From positions 58,261 to 122,260 of the forward strand of contig JAHLWS010000053.1 in assembly GCA_019057795.1 (NCBI GenBank): 64,000 nucleotides of DNA, given 5' to 3'. The translations under genes and the position numbers were made by a program. Positions 1-9,418 of this stretch are shown here, piece by piece. This stretch comes from Promethearchaeota archaeon (GTDB lineage: Archaea; Asgardarchaeota; Lokiarchaeia; Sigyniarchaeales; SOKP01). A model generated the notes under the pieces. The model was not told the DNA's origin and did not search any database. It saw only the letters and a program-made list of their open reading frames with translations. Each line of letters opens with the position of its first letter. Position 1 is the stretch's first letter.

Positions 1-3
1 GGT

Positions 4-204
4 TTGATTGGTTGGTGGTTGTTAATTTGGATGTTATGTTTTTGGTTTATTACGCCATTTTTTGTTAGTTTTATTGTATATAAATACGAATACGATAAAG
101 AGGAATGGAGCTGGAAGAATATTATAAAACCAGGTATTGGAATATTTTTCTTATTATTTATGATTGTTACTGTTATTACACATACATTTTTAGCTTTTCC
201 CTGA
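4..204 (+). CDS. Small membrane protein, possibly 5'-truncated by the window edge
   Basis: About 66 residues, mostly two hydrophobic segments (roughly residues 2-27 and 46-65) separated by an acidic/aromatic loop rich in Tyr, Glu and Lys. It would insert in the membrane with both ends on one side. The first in-frame start codon is TTG at position 4, and the frame stays open to base 1, so the true start may lie outside the window. It ends in TGA and faces pyrI tail to tail, 6 bases away. I recognise no family. Confidence 0.5.
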   Translation: MIGWWLLIWMLCFWFITPFFVSFIVYKYEYDKEEWSWKNIIKPGIGIFFLLFMIVTVITHTFLAFP

Positions 205-210
205 ATTGAA

Positions 211-714
211 CTATAATTGTATTGTTTGTTTTATTTTCTTCTCAATCTTCCCCTTAGAACTAAAGACAATTTCGTCCAATTTATATATCCTGTTGCAGTA
301 AATGCATTGAATTTTAAGTGGTTTTTCTTCTAGAACCATGAATTCTGTTTCAATTGGTTCATTGGAATTAGAAATGCATGTTTTGTTCCGGCATAAAATT
401 AATTTCTTAATTACTTCAGGGAGGTTTACCTTTTTCTTCTCAATAACCTTATATTCTTCAATTAAAGAGATATTCGCATTTGGAGAAAGTATAGAAATTT
501 GTTGCATTTGTTTTTTGTTGAGAAAGACGCCTTCAATTTTTATAATATCTTTTCTTTGATACTTCTTAGACGAAACATTAACACCAATTGTAATAAGATT
601 TGGAGATTCGTCAAGTCCCGTTAAATTCATAATAGTTAACGCGTATCCGGCGTCAATATGGTCAATAACGGTTCCCTTCTTTAATCTGGCTATTTTTAAT
701 TTTTCTTCCAACAT
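211..714 (-). CDS. pyrI: Aspartate carbamoyltransferase regulatory subunit
   Basis: PyrI is the regulatory chain of aspartate transcarbamylase in pyrimidine synthesis. It binds nucleotide effectors and clamps the catalytic PyrB trimers. The N-terminal half carries the family signature KGTVIDHIDAG (residues 13-23), then the effector-domain stretch ITIGVNVSSKK. The C-terminal zinc domain keeps all four cysteines (Cys108, Cys113, Cys137, Cys140). Length (167 aa) is near the usual 150-155, with a slightly longer tail. The catalytic pyrB gene, often its neighbour, is not next to it here. The ATG start sits just after an AT-rich gap. Confidence 0.95.
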   Translation of the reverse strand: MLEEKLKIARLKKGTVIDHIDAGYALTIMNLTGLDESPNLITIGVNVSSKKYQRKDIIKIEGVFLNKKQMQQISILSPNANISLIEEYKVIEKKKVNLPEVIKKLILCRNKTCISNSNEPIETEFMVLEEKPLKIQCIYCNRIYKLDEIVFSSKGKIEKKIKQTIQL

Positions 715-779
715 TTACTTAATTATTAAAAATTATTTAATTGAAAAATTTTACTAAAAAAAATTATTACTTCAATTTC

Positions 780-1871
780 TTAAATTAATATTAATATCGA
801 TATAAAAAATAAAACTGTTGATACAATAAAATTATAAGACAAGTTATCGTCAACCTCCAAATCCAAAAAATCTAAAAGTCCAATAATTACAGCTCCAACT
901 AAGGGAATTAAAATTAAACTTACGGGTTTTAACATATATACTTGTCTTAAAAGCAACAAAGTGATAACTCCAGAGACATAGGCAACGCTCATACCCGCAA
1001 ATAAACCCTCATAAGTTTTTTTTGTATTTCGAATTTTCTTGCGTCCAAATTTTTTTCCGACTAAATTTGCAGTCATATCAGCAAAAATTGACATCGTCAT
1101 TGAAGTGCAAATTACCAATGGACCTATAGGTTGAAACATCCCATATAAGATTATTATTGAAAAACAACCAATTCCCATGGATATATGTGGGCCCAATCTC
1201 ATGTGTCGCTCTTTTTTTCTTAAAATTCGATTAACTGGCTTCAAAGGGTAGAGGTCTGGCCTTAAAATTCTAATAAAATCGGCAGATAACATACCAATTA
1301 AAGAGGCTCCAACTAAAAAAACTACCAAATATTGAGTAAAAATCATTTTATTAGCCTGTGTGTTATAGATGGAAAAGAAGATCTCTGAAATGATATTAGG
1401 GAAAAATTCTAAAACATATACAAATATGTTTTGAACTAGAAAACCTAAAGTGAAATAAAAAAAAACAATCCCTAAAACAACCAAATGAGTTAATTTTCTA
1501 TAAAGCTCGTATTTAAATGGAAGAACCTCCGAGAATAAGGAGAAGTCTTCTTTCCAAGGTTTCTCTTTTAAATCTCTTTTAACAATTCGCTTTTCTCTAT
1601 AAATCGAATAATAAAAAAGAGGAAGAAAAAATATGATGAAGGTTATCATAAAAATATCAAATGGAAATACTATAAAATCAATATTCGAAATGTGTAAAAA
1701 GTTGATTGTAATTAAATTGATTGTTATACTAATTATTAGTATTAGAGAGTTTACCAAATTATTAATAAAGGCACCTCTTTCGCCTCTTTTCTTTGCTAAA
1801 AAGGCTATATATAATGAGATTACCCCATAAATGTATAAGGTGCCTGTAATAATAAATGATAAAATATTCAA
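780..1871 (-). CDS. CTP-dependent lipid/polyprenol kinase family protein (dolichol kinase/DGK1/VTE5-like)
   Basis: An integral membrane protein of 363 residues with about 9-10 hydrophobic segments. The diagnostic region is in the C-terminal half: NRILRKKERH followed by a GPHISMGIG segment, then a D-x3-A-x3-G-x3-G-x-K pattern (FADMTANLVGKKFGRKK) ending in KKTYEGLFAG. This is the arrangement seen in the CDP-alcohol/CdsA-like clan members that phosphorylate dolichol, phytol or diacylglycerol with CTP. In an archaeon the likely substrate is a polyprenol or an archaeal ether lipid precursor, but the sequence does not say which. It stands alone between pyrI and trpB2. Confidence 0.75.
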   Translation of the reverse strand: MNILSFIITGTLYIYGVISLYIAFLAKKRGERGAFINNLVNSLILIISITINLITINFLHISNIDFIVFPFDIFMITFIIFFLPLFYYSIYREKRIVKRDLKEKPWKEDFSLFSEVLPFKYELYRKLTHLVVLGIVFFYFTLGFLVQNIFVYVLEFFPNIISEIFFSIYNTQANKMIFTQYLVVFLVGASLIGMLSADFIRILRPDLYPLKPVNRILRKKERHMRLGPHISMGIGCFSIIILYGMFQPIGPLVICTSMTMSIFADMTANLVGKKFGRKKIRNTKKTYEGLFAGMSVAYVSGVITLLLLRQVYMLKPVSLILIPLVGAVIIGLLDFLDLEVDDNLSYNFIVSTVLFFISILILI

Positions 1872-1982
1872 AAATCAACAATCTCCTTAAGTTTTCTTAT
1901 AGATATTATCTGTGAAATATTAAAATCTTTATTAAAATTGAATTGATAAACAATTAAATTAAAAAAAAATTGAAAATTTGAC

Positions 1983-3383
1983 CTAAAAACGGGTTTCGTC
2001 AATATTGGGCATATCAAGTGCGGTTAAAGCTTTTTGAATTTCTTCGTACGGGAGCTCGTAATCTATTAAATTGCCAATCATGTATTCTTTGTATGCTAAT
2101 AAATCGAAAAACCCATGACCACTTAGACAGAATACAATATTCTTCTTTTCGTTGTTCTCTTTAGCCAATAAGGCTTGATCTATTGTTTCTTTTATAGCGT
2201 GAGCAGCTTCAGGTGCGGGTAATATGCCCTCTGTTTTAGCAAACATTAATCCTGACGCAATAACTTCAGTTTGATGGTGCATAACAGACGAGATTATCTT
2301 CTTACTTGATAAAATTGAAATTATCGGCGCCATTCCATGGTAACGTAAGCCTCATGCGTGAATTGGGCTAGGAATGAAATTGTGTCCGAGCGTATACATT
2401 TTTAAAATTGGAGCTTTTTTCGCCGAATCACCGTAATCCCATCTATACTCTCCTTTATTAACGCTTGGACAGGCTCTTGGTTCTACCCCAACAATCTCTA
2501 TATCAGGGTTTTTACCTTGGAGTTTGTCTCTAACGAAGGGTATTATTAATCCACCTAGATTAGAACCTCCACCCATACATCCTATTAATACATCAGGTTG
2601 AATATCAATTTTGTTAAGTTGAGCTTTCACCTCTTGTCCTATTATCGTCTGATGTAATAGAACAAAATTTACAACGCTACCCAATGAATATCTTGCTTTA
2701 TCACTTCTCATACTATGCTCTATTGCTTCAGATATAGCAATTCCTAGGCTTCCAGGGTGATCTGGATCGTTTTCATAGTAATATTTTCCAGAATCCGTAA
2801 GGTTAGAGGGGCTTGCATGAACTTGTGCATTAAAAGCTCTCATTAATATTTTTCTTCCAGGTTTTTGCAAAAAACTAGCTCGTACCATATAAACCGTGCA
2901 ATTTATATCGAATAAATTACACCCGTAGGACAAGGCTGAACCCCATTGACCAGCGCCAGTTTCAGTTATCAACTCACTTACCCCATCTCTTTTAGAATAA
3001 TAGGCTTGAGCTAAGGCTGTATTTGGTTTGTGTGAACCAGTTGGAGATACTGATTCGTTTTTAAAAAAAATTTTAATGTCATCGCCTACTATTCCAAGTT
3101 CTTTTTCTAAACCACAGGCTCTATGAAGAGGGGTGGGGCGGTATGATTTTGCAAAAAGCTCCCTTAATTCTTTCGGGATGGAGATTAATGGATCTTGAGA
3201 AATTTCTTGAAGTACACATTCTTTTGGAAATATTGCAAAAGCAAGTTCTGGAGGTGCAGGTTTTCCATCCATTGGATTTATTAAGGGCGTCATAGGAGCA
3301 GGTAAATCGGGTAAAATATTAACCCATTCCTTTGGTATTTCGTTTGGTTCGAGTAAAATTCTTATTTTATTAAAATCTATCAT
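1983..3383 (-). pseudogene. trpB2: Tryptophan synthase beta chain 2 (TrpB2), interrupted by an in-frame TGA
   Basis: TrpB2 condenses indole with serine (or a related donor) using PLP. The reading frame is collinear over 466 codons apart from one TGA at 2352-2354. Upstream it encodes the PLP-lysine region (SPTGSHKPNTA), the ETGAGQWG motif and the phosphate-binding GCMGGGSN. Downstream it continues without a frame change through LRYHGMAP, HHQTEVIASGLMFAKTEGILPAPEAAHAI and the SGHG motif. The family reads HAGGLRYHG here, so TGA replaces the first of two glycines (one base from GGA). The rest shows no decay, so this is a recent nonsense mutation, a sequencing error or a recoded codon. If unread, a 343-residue truncated protein lacking the C-terminal PLP-phosphate region results. 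Confidence 0.85.
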
Positions 3384-3686
3384 ATCTTATTCCTTTTTAA
3401 TATTATCTCATCATCTATTTTATATGATGTCTCATTTTAAGATTGGAGCCCAATTATAATAATGCCCAATTGCAAATGCAATTGAAATTTAAAATTCGAT
3501 GTTTAGAAATAAAAAGAGCGCGAAGTATGGTTTATCCATTGAAAAAGCGTTTTCATGAACGCCAAGGCCACTGCCAACAAAAAAGAATATCTTTAGTAAC
3601 CATAGATATAAACCATGCTTTTATATAATGATATTATTATTGTCAGAAACTTATAAAGTTAATCCTCTGTGTTAAAAATGTATCTG
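3384..3686. other. Intergenic region upstream of trpB2
   Basis: About 300 bases between the trpB2 start and the end of the roadblock gene. A 61-codon open frame on the plus strand (3443-3628) has no recognisable protein features and no good ribosome binding site, so I do not call it. The stretch holds the inverted repeat listed separately and a TATA-like TTTATATAA near 3619-3627. Confidence 0.4.
3467..3484. promoter_or_regulatory. Perfect inverted repeat upstream of trpB2
   Basis: CAATTGCA and TGCAATTG, a perfect 8-bp inverted repeat with a 2-base spacer, lie about 85 bases upstream of the trpB2 start. The size and symmetry fit a site for a dimeric regulator. There is only one copy, so operator function is a guess. 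Confidence 0.3.
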
Positions 3687-4103
3687 TTATTTCCCTTCAA
3701 AAATATTTGCTAAATTTTTAGCTGCTACCCTCATTACTTTAACGGTCTTCATTAAAGTGTCAATAAGAGTTCCCGCACATACAATTACTAAACGTCCGGC
3801 ATTACTGACGATAATGTAGCCATCTTCTGCCCTCACAATTATTTCACTTAGCTCTTCTTGAAATAATGTTTTGATTGTTGAGCTTCCGGTCATCAGCAAA
3901 GCGCTCGCAAGCCCACAGAATTGATCTCCGTCAACTTTATATTGCGGAAGCGCCGAAAATGCGATCTGGTACCCTTCTACGCTTACGAGAGCAATGGCTT
4001 CTATGTCTGCGTTTGAAGTTATAAATGTAATTTGAGGGCTAATTTTTTCAATTTCTTCAGGTCCTATTCCTAATTCGCTTCCAAATTCGATAATACATCA
4101 CAT
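3687..4103 (-). pseudogene. Roadblock/LC7 domain protein with a disrupted or non-standard start
   Basis: Roadblock/LC7 proteins are small alpha/beta dimers that regulate small GTPases such as MglA. The frame from 4097 down to 3687 encodes about 136 residues with the expected alternation of strands and helices (ITFITSNADIEAIALVSVEGY, then IIVRAEDGYIIVSNAGRLVIVCAG). No ATG, GTG or TTG opens the full domain: the only ATG, at 4103, is followed at once by TGA (4098-4100). The first internal ATGs, at 3899 and 3893, would remove almost half the domain. Either the 5' end is mutated, an error is present, or a non-standard start is used. Confidence 0.55.
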
Positions 4104-4343
4104 TCTGGGGTAATTTTTTAATTTATTTGAATTTAAAGATTTTACAATATTTTTATTATAATTAATATAATGTTGATACTTTTTATTTTTTTATTTTTTG
4201 TTCCTCCTACTTTTAATAGAGTTACTATTTAAATCTTTTATCTGAAGAAAACAAAATCCTTAAAAAAATAATTTCTATTGCTAAAAGTTAAAATAGATCA
4301 TTATTATTCTATATAAAAATAAATTTGAAAAAAAAATGAAATT

Positions 4344-6650
4344 ATGATAACTACAAGAGAATCAATAAATTATCAATTTTCTTTAATTTTTGGTTACTCT
4401 AGTCCAACAGATTTAATAGTTGGTGATGTAATTGGGCCGGGCAAGTTAACTAAAGAAAGGGTTAACGAACTAACGCAAGAGGTAATTAAATTCTTGCGTA
4501 TGTATAACGCCATTCTAAGAGATTACTCAGGTTCAGAAGTTTTTAGTATTGAATTTGAGTTGTATAATTTTGACGAAAAAGATGCGATGGTTAATATTTA
4601 TCCAAAATCTATGTTATTAATTCCTGGTAAGTTTAAAGACTGTGAAAGTTTATTACTTGCTTTAAAACCGGAAACGGGATATTTAGATCCTCATAAATCA
4701 AGGAAATCTGTTAATCATATTAGTAGACTATTTTTTGAAGTGGAAGAGTTTACGAGTCGTCCCGAATTGGGAACTAGTGATAAAACCCAAGTCCTTAAAA
4801 AATTTGCGACGCGTTTTAGCAAAAAACTTTATGGAGAGTTAATTGAAGATAAATGGAATAAAAAATTAATTGGTTTAAGCGTTTCTCTTCCAACAGAGAA
4901 AGAAATGTTAATTACTTATGCTGCGATAAAATCTGACACCAATTTTCTATGGAATAAAAGACCTATTGAAATGATATTTTCAAATCATAAATATGAGCGC
5001 CTTAAATCTCCATTTACTGGCAAATCGATAATTGATCATCTTAAATACACAATATCTGAGCCTAGTGCTAATTTTATAATAGAAAAAACCTTAAACTTAG
5101 GGACTAATCTCATAAAATTAGCAAATACTGGGACTATAGATGAAATACAAGATAAGTTAATCTCTTTTCTTATCGTAAAAATCAAAGAAAAACTAGAGAA
5201 TGTTAAAGAATTACATTCTGGAGATTGGGTAATTTCTAATATTGAGATCATAATCAAAGAATTGGAGTTAAAGGTTGACAATTTTTTAAAACACTCTAAT
5301 AATTTTCTAACTACTGGGGAGACTGGAGGTTTACTCGAACTTTTGGATAAATATAACAAATATATTATTGGTATTGCTGGAGATAACCTCAATATTTTTA
5401 AAGAACTTAGTCAATTTGCAACTGAATCTATTAAGTTATCAATTAGTAGAGGAGAAAAATTTAGAGCCATAGAATTAAGCTCTGTAATCAATTATTTTGC
5501 TGAAGTTATTAAGAATAGTTTTATGTTAATAAGAGAGTCGTTTCCTCAATATCTTTCAAGACGTAGACTAAAAACCTTGACTCATTATTTTATTGGTAAT
5601 TTAAACGAAAAATTCAATAAAGAACAGAAACCTTCGAAAACTTTAGGTCAAAATATATTAACTAAATTTGAACAATATTTAATAAGCCAAATAGAAATAA
5701 GTCCAAGCGTATTGTCAAAAGTAAATAAATTTAATGAAGATTCTTTAGCAAGAGAATTTAAAAAAACGATAAATGGGAATATTAAATCGTTCTTTGAAGG
5801 GATTAAGTTAAATATAAGCGATTTAATTGCCTTTGCAGAAATTCAAATGGAAAAAGACTCGAACGTAATAAAATCACATATAATTAAATTTGAGCGATAT
5901 TCTAACGAACTAAAATATTTATTGAATTATATTCTAAGATACACTACGATAAATCGGTTTTTAAAAGAAGAACCAGATGTTGAAATAACAGACCCAGTAA
6001 CTTTTACGAATAGATTTCATCGATTCTTAGAAAAGAGAGTTGGTGGGATTGATTTAGCTTGGAAAACTTATGTACTAGATTGGATAAAAGATTATGCTAA
6101 GAAATTCTTTAAAATAGAAGAAAAAAGAAATTGGTCTTTAGATGAGACCGTATTTGATTTCATAAGATATCTTGAAGAAAGGGAATCAAAAGAGCAAGAA
6201 CCAGAAAGTTTTCTCAAGTTGTTAGATAAATATATCTTAACCGTCTCAGATGAGAGGGAAAAAGAACATTTAATAGATTTTTATAAACATTATGTGTTTT
6301 GCATTGATATAAAGACAGAATTTCCAAAATACATTCAAAATAATGTTGAAAAGGAAATCAATTTATTAAACATTGATCGAGAAAAAATAATTCCCGTTAA
6401 ATATTTCAGCATTGATGGGGCAGAGCCGTTCTATAATTACATAAAAGAGAGAAAACTGAAGTATTTTTCGAAGTTAATACCGAGGCCTGTATCCTTGATT
6501 TTAAAGCATGAATTAACAAATGAAGAAAAAGAATTGTTTAATGCTGATTTATATCACACTTTTAATTTTAAATATTGGTATAACAAAGCCAAATATGATA
6601 TCGCAGATAATTTTAAGGAAGTATATCGAGAATGGATAAAAGAGTTATGA
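4344..6650 (+). CDS. Large conserved-looking protein of unknown function
   Basis: 768 residues, not recognised. The N-terminal 120 or so residues look like mixed alpha/beta (a strand-rich part around residues 55-95). The rest is strongly helical, lysine- and glutamate-rich, with no obvious signal peptide, membrane span, cysteine cluster or nucleotide-binding loop. It is therefore probably cytosolic. It ends in tandem stops TGA-TAA and overlaps the next gene by 19 bases, so the two are likely translationally coupled and may work as a pair. The ATG at 4344 is chosen because an ATG ten bases upstream closes at once. Confidence 0.7.
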   Translation: MITTRESINYQFSLIFGYSSPTDLIVGDVIGPGKLTKERVNELTQEVIKFLRMYNAILRDYSGSEVFSIEFELYNFDEKDAMVNIYPKSMLLIPGKFKDCESLLLALKPETGYLDPHKSRKSVNHISRLFFEVEEFTSRPELGTSDKTQVLKKFATRFSKKLYGELIEDKWNKKLIGLSVSLPTEKEMLITYAAIKSDTNFLWNKRPIEMIFSNHKYERLKSPFTGKSIIDHLKYTISEPSANFIIEKTLNLGTNLIKLANTGTIDEIQDKLISFLIVKIKEKLENVKELHSGDWVISNIEIIIKELELKVDNFLKHSNNFLTTGETGGLLELLDKYNKYIIGIAGDNLNIFKELSQFATESIKLSISRGEKFRAIELSSVINYFAEVIKNSFMLIRESFPQYLSRRRLKTLTHYFIGNLNEKFNKEQKPSKTLGQNILTKFEQYLISQIEISPSVLSKVNKFNEDSLAREFKKTINGNIKSFFEGIKLNISDLIAFAEIQMEKDSNVIKSHIIKFERYSNELKYLLNYILRYTTINRFLKEEPDVEITDPVTFTNRFHRFLEKRVGGIDLAWKTYVLDWIKDYAKKFFKIEEKRNWSLDETVFDFIRYLEERESKEQEPESFLKLLDKYILTVSDEREKEHLIDFYKHYVFCIDIKTEFPKYIQNNVEKEINLLNIDREKIIPVKYFSIDGAEPFYNYIKERKLKYFSKLIPRPVSLILKHELTNEEKELFNADLYHTFNFKYWYNKAKYDIADNFKEVYREWIKEL

Positions 6651-9046
6651 TAAGTGGAGTAAAGCGAAAAACTACTGCCGTAGAAAGCACTTATAGATTT
6701 TTTCAGACGATTGATCTGATAATTTCGCACTTGAAGCGAGAGGCCGATAAAAAAATAATTTTTGCATTGATTCACACAGCCCCTACATTGCGCTCACTAC
6801 TAATTGCTACGGCGGCAGTACATTTGTACCATTATATGGGTATTAGAGTGCAAGAATCGTTGGAGTTAAACAAATTTACTTTCGATTCAACTAAAGAACT
6901 AGAATTAAAAGAAAAAAAAATTTTGATAGAGGAAGTTGATTCTTTATTAAAAACATCATTTGAATTGGAAGGAAGCATATTTAACAATATAATTGATTTA
7001 GAGAATTTGTTTTTGACGCTATTAATTGAAGAAAGAACCGGTAATCTTCAACAAACTCAGAGAGTAAAAAAAATAAACGATATTGAAACCCAAATTGAAC
7101 GCGAACTGTTAAATATTATCTCTAAATTCCCATCCTTTTATTTTTACGATTTTATTGGGGATTTAATTGGGCTTAATGATACTATAAAAAGAGAAATCTT
7201 AGAGGAAAGCGCGGCATTTAAAGGTATATCGATTGAGATGGAAAAAAAATTAGAAAGAGAGGATAAAGAGGATAAATATATTGAAGTATCCACATTGAAT
7301 CGCTTAATCGAAAGAATGCAAAAGCAATTTGAGTTCAAATCATACAAGGAGTTACAAGTTCAGACAATGCCTATAAGAATGATAAAAAAAAGAATATTAG
7401 AGTATGAATTTAATAAGTTTCCAATTTCAGTTCCAGGATTAAGAACTTACTTAGAAGGAAATAATTTAAAAAAGAGAATAATAAGGTCTATTGAGAGTGC
7501 TTTCAAAGAAAATATAAATTACGAACAATTTGAGGAGAAAATCCAATCAGAATTAAAATCTGAATTAATAAAGCAATTTAAAACAAATCCAAACGATTTT
7601 ATTTATTTTCTTCAAAGTTTATATGAATCTAGTTTTGAAGATATTATTTTTTTAATTAACAAAAGAGGAATTAAGGATATTTTACATTTAATTAATATTG
7701 ATTATGAGATAGTTGAAAATGTAAAGAAAAATATGATTAGATATAACATTAAAGAGCAAGATTTAATCGTTTTAAACGATAAAAAGAAAAATTTGATTAA
7801 TTTAGCAAAAAAAACATTGTGTAATCTTAAATTTCCCTTTCTTGAAAACATAATAACAAAATTTGGAAATTTTACAGAATTTAACCTGTTAAAAATTCTT
7901 TATAGAAATGATGTTGAACTTGAAGAGTTATGGAAAATTTTAGAGAAGACTTTGGATTTTTCAATTAATGATTTAAGAGAATTCGTAAGGAAAAAGCAAA
8001 TAATCGACAAAAAATTTTTCCAAGATTTAGGTTTGAGTAATTATTCCCAAATAATTCTTCTTAATGATTTTGATAAGATTTTGAATAATTTAGTGAAAGA
8101 TCTATTTTACTTTATTTTATCTAAAATTTTAAGACAACTAAGTCGAATCATTGAATTGTATGGCATAGTTTCAAACGATAAAGCATTATTTACTTCAGCG
8201 TTAAAACGAGCAGGAGAAACTATAGATATTGAAGATTGGGCTCAAATAAAATTAGAAGAATTAAGCATCGAACGTTTGATAAAAAGGCAAAATGAATTAG
8301 TTGTTGTTTTTAACGCTAATAATCAAGTTTTTCTTGTAAATGGTTTTATATTATCACGTTTAACTAATACATCATTAGAGGAAAGCATTTTTCAATTGAA
8401 AAATGAAGATAGTTATATCTACAAAGAAATCTTACCTTTAAAATTAAAAGGTGATTTGATATCCCCCATTTCATATTGTATCGCCTATGATTTAATCAAA
8501 AGATTTGAAAGTTTTGAAGAAGTAGAGAAAGAAAAAGTTGAGATTGCCACAGAAGTTGAAAAGAAAATAGAGGAAGATAAGAAAATAGAAATTCGTAAAA
8601 TACAAGAAGAAACCACTCTTAATTGGATTGAACGGAAAATAACTTCTACTTTAATGGGCATAAATCGTCCTGGTATGAACCCACATCAATTCTATTGGCA
8701 AAAAAAAGATACTAAAATCGCAACTGAACAGATTAAAATACATAGCGGATTAGAAGGTGGCTGCTTTAATAGAATTTGTGAATATATTCATTTTGCTGTA
8801 GAAAAAATTAAATCTCAGATGGTAAATATGAATTTACCTAATTATGACAGAATTAAATCTGATGTCTCTGCTATTATAGATAGAATTTTATCTGAAAGAT
8901 TGGGTCATGCACCAAATTCTGTTGAAATTGATAAAATGCTTGATGGAGAGAGATACGAAATAGGTAAAGAAATTGCAAAAAAGATTGGGGTACTTTTAGA
9001 CGACGCAGTTTATTTAAAATTCAAGAAAAAACGAAGAAATAATTAA
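6632..9046 (+). CDS. Large helical protein of unknown function, coupled to the preceding gene
   Basis: 804 residues, not recognised. A short N-terminal part (residues 20-70) contains a hydrophobic stretch, THTAPTLRSLL-like in character but not a clear membrane span. The bulk is predicted helical with charged heptad-like stretches. A Glu/Lys-rich segment (about residues 628-660) separates off a more conserved-looking C-terminal domain with the motif LEGGCFNRICEYIHFAVEKIK. The start lies inside the preceding gene, 19 bases before its stop, with AAGGAAG upstream. Together the two genes make a 4.7 kb bicistron whose products are similar in size and character. Confidence 0.7.
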   Translation: MDKRVMISGVKRKTTAVESTYRFFQTIDLIISHLKREADKKIIFALIHTAPTLRSLLIATAAVHLYHYMGIRVQESLELNKFTFDSTKELELKEKKILIEEVDSLLKTSFELEGSIFNNIIDLENLFLTLLIEERTGNLQQTQRVKKINDIETQIERELLNIISKFPSFYFYDFIGDLIGLNDTIKREILEESAAFKGISIEMEKKLEREDKEDKYIEVSTLNRLIERMQKQFEFKSYKELQVQTMPIRMIKKRILEYEFNKFPISVPGLRTYLEGNNLKKRIIRSIESAFKENINYEQFEEKIQSELKSELIKQFKTNPNDFIYFLQSLYESSFEDIIFLINKRGIKDILHLINIDYEIVENVKKNMIRYNIKEQDLIVLNDKKKNLINLAKKTLCNLKFPFLENIITKFGNFTEFNLLKILYRNDVELEELWKILEKTLDFSINDLREFVRKKQIIDKKFFQDLGLSNYSQIILLNDFDKILNNLVKDLFYFILSKILRQLSRIIELYGIVSNDKALFTSALKRAGETIDIEDWAQIKLEELSIERLIKRQNELVVVFNANNQVFLVNGFILSRLTNTSLEESIFQLKNEDSYIYKEILPLKLKGDLISPISYCIAYDLIKRFESFEEVEKEKVEIATEVEKKIEEDKKIEIRKIQEETTLNWIERKITSTLMGINRPGMNPHQFYWQKKDTKIATEQIKIHSGLEGGCFNRICEYIHFAVEKIKSQMVNMNLPNYDRIKSDVSAIIDRILSERLGHAPNSVEIDKMLDGERYEIGKEIAKKIGVLLDDAVYLKFKKKRRNN

Positions 9047-9144
9047 ACATGTCAAAATAAAATAACAAAAATATTAAAATCATCATAATTTAGTTTATAT
9101 ACAAATTTTAATTTAAAACACCATTAAACGCGTATGATTAAACC

Positions 9145-9411
9145 ATGTCGTGGCTTAAAAAAGAATTGGGCTATTTAAAAGATTCATTTTCTCAAATAAT
9201 TAAAGGTTTTATTCTTTTTGTTTGCGCAACTTCTGGTTTAGGATGTGCTTTATTATTAAGACATCTAGGATATAATGGGACTATAATTGCATTTACCGGA
9301 ATAGTTATAGAAGCAATTGGCTTATTTTTGAGCTACTTATTTTTCCAAAAGCATTTTACGCCAGAAGAGGAAGATGAGACAATGCAAAAAGGGAAGAAAG
9401 CATTTAAGTAA
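9145..9411 (+). CDS. Small membrane protein with two transmembrane segments
   Basis: 88 residues: a short amphipathic N-terminus, two hydrophobic segments (about residues 19-39 and 45-66), then a charged tail rich in Glu and Lys (EEEDE followed by a basic end). The topology puts both ends on the same side, probably the cytoplasm. A TATA-like GTTTATATAC lies near 9092-9101. It ends 7 bases from the convergent nuclease gene. No family recognised. Confidence 0.6.
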   Translation: MSWLKKELGYLKDSFSQIIKGFILFVCATSGLGCALLLRHLGYNGTIIAFTGIVIEAIGLFLSYLFFQKHFTPEEEDETMQKGKKAFK

Positions 9412-9418
9412 ATTAGAA

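Noticed and set aside
2352..3383. A general TGA-to-sense genetic code for this genome
   Set aside because: Other genes, for example at 204, 6650 and 13854, end naturally at TGA, so a full code change does not fit.
3443..3628. 61-codon open frame upstream of trpB2
   Set aside because: No ribosome binding site, unusual basic composition, and it overlaps a likely promoter region; nothing supports it as a gene.
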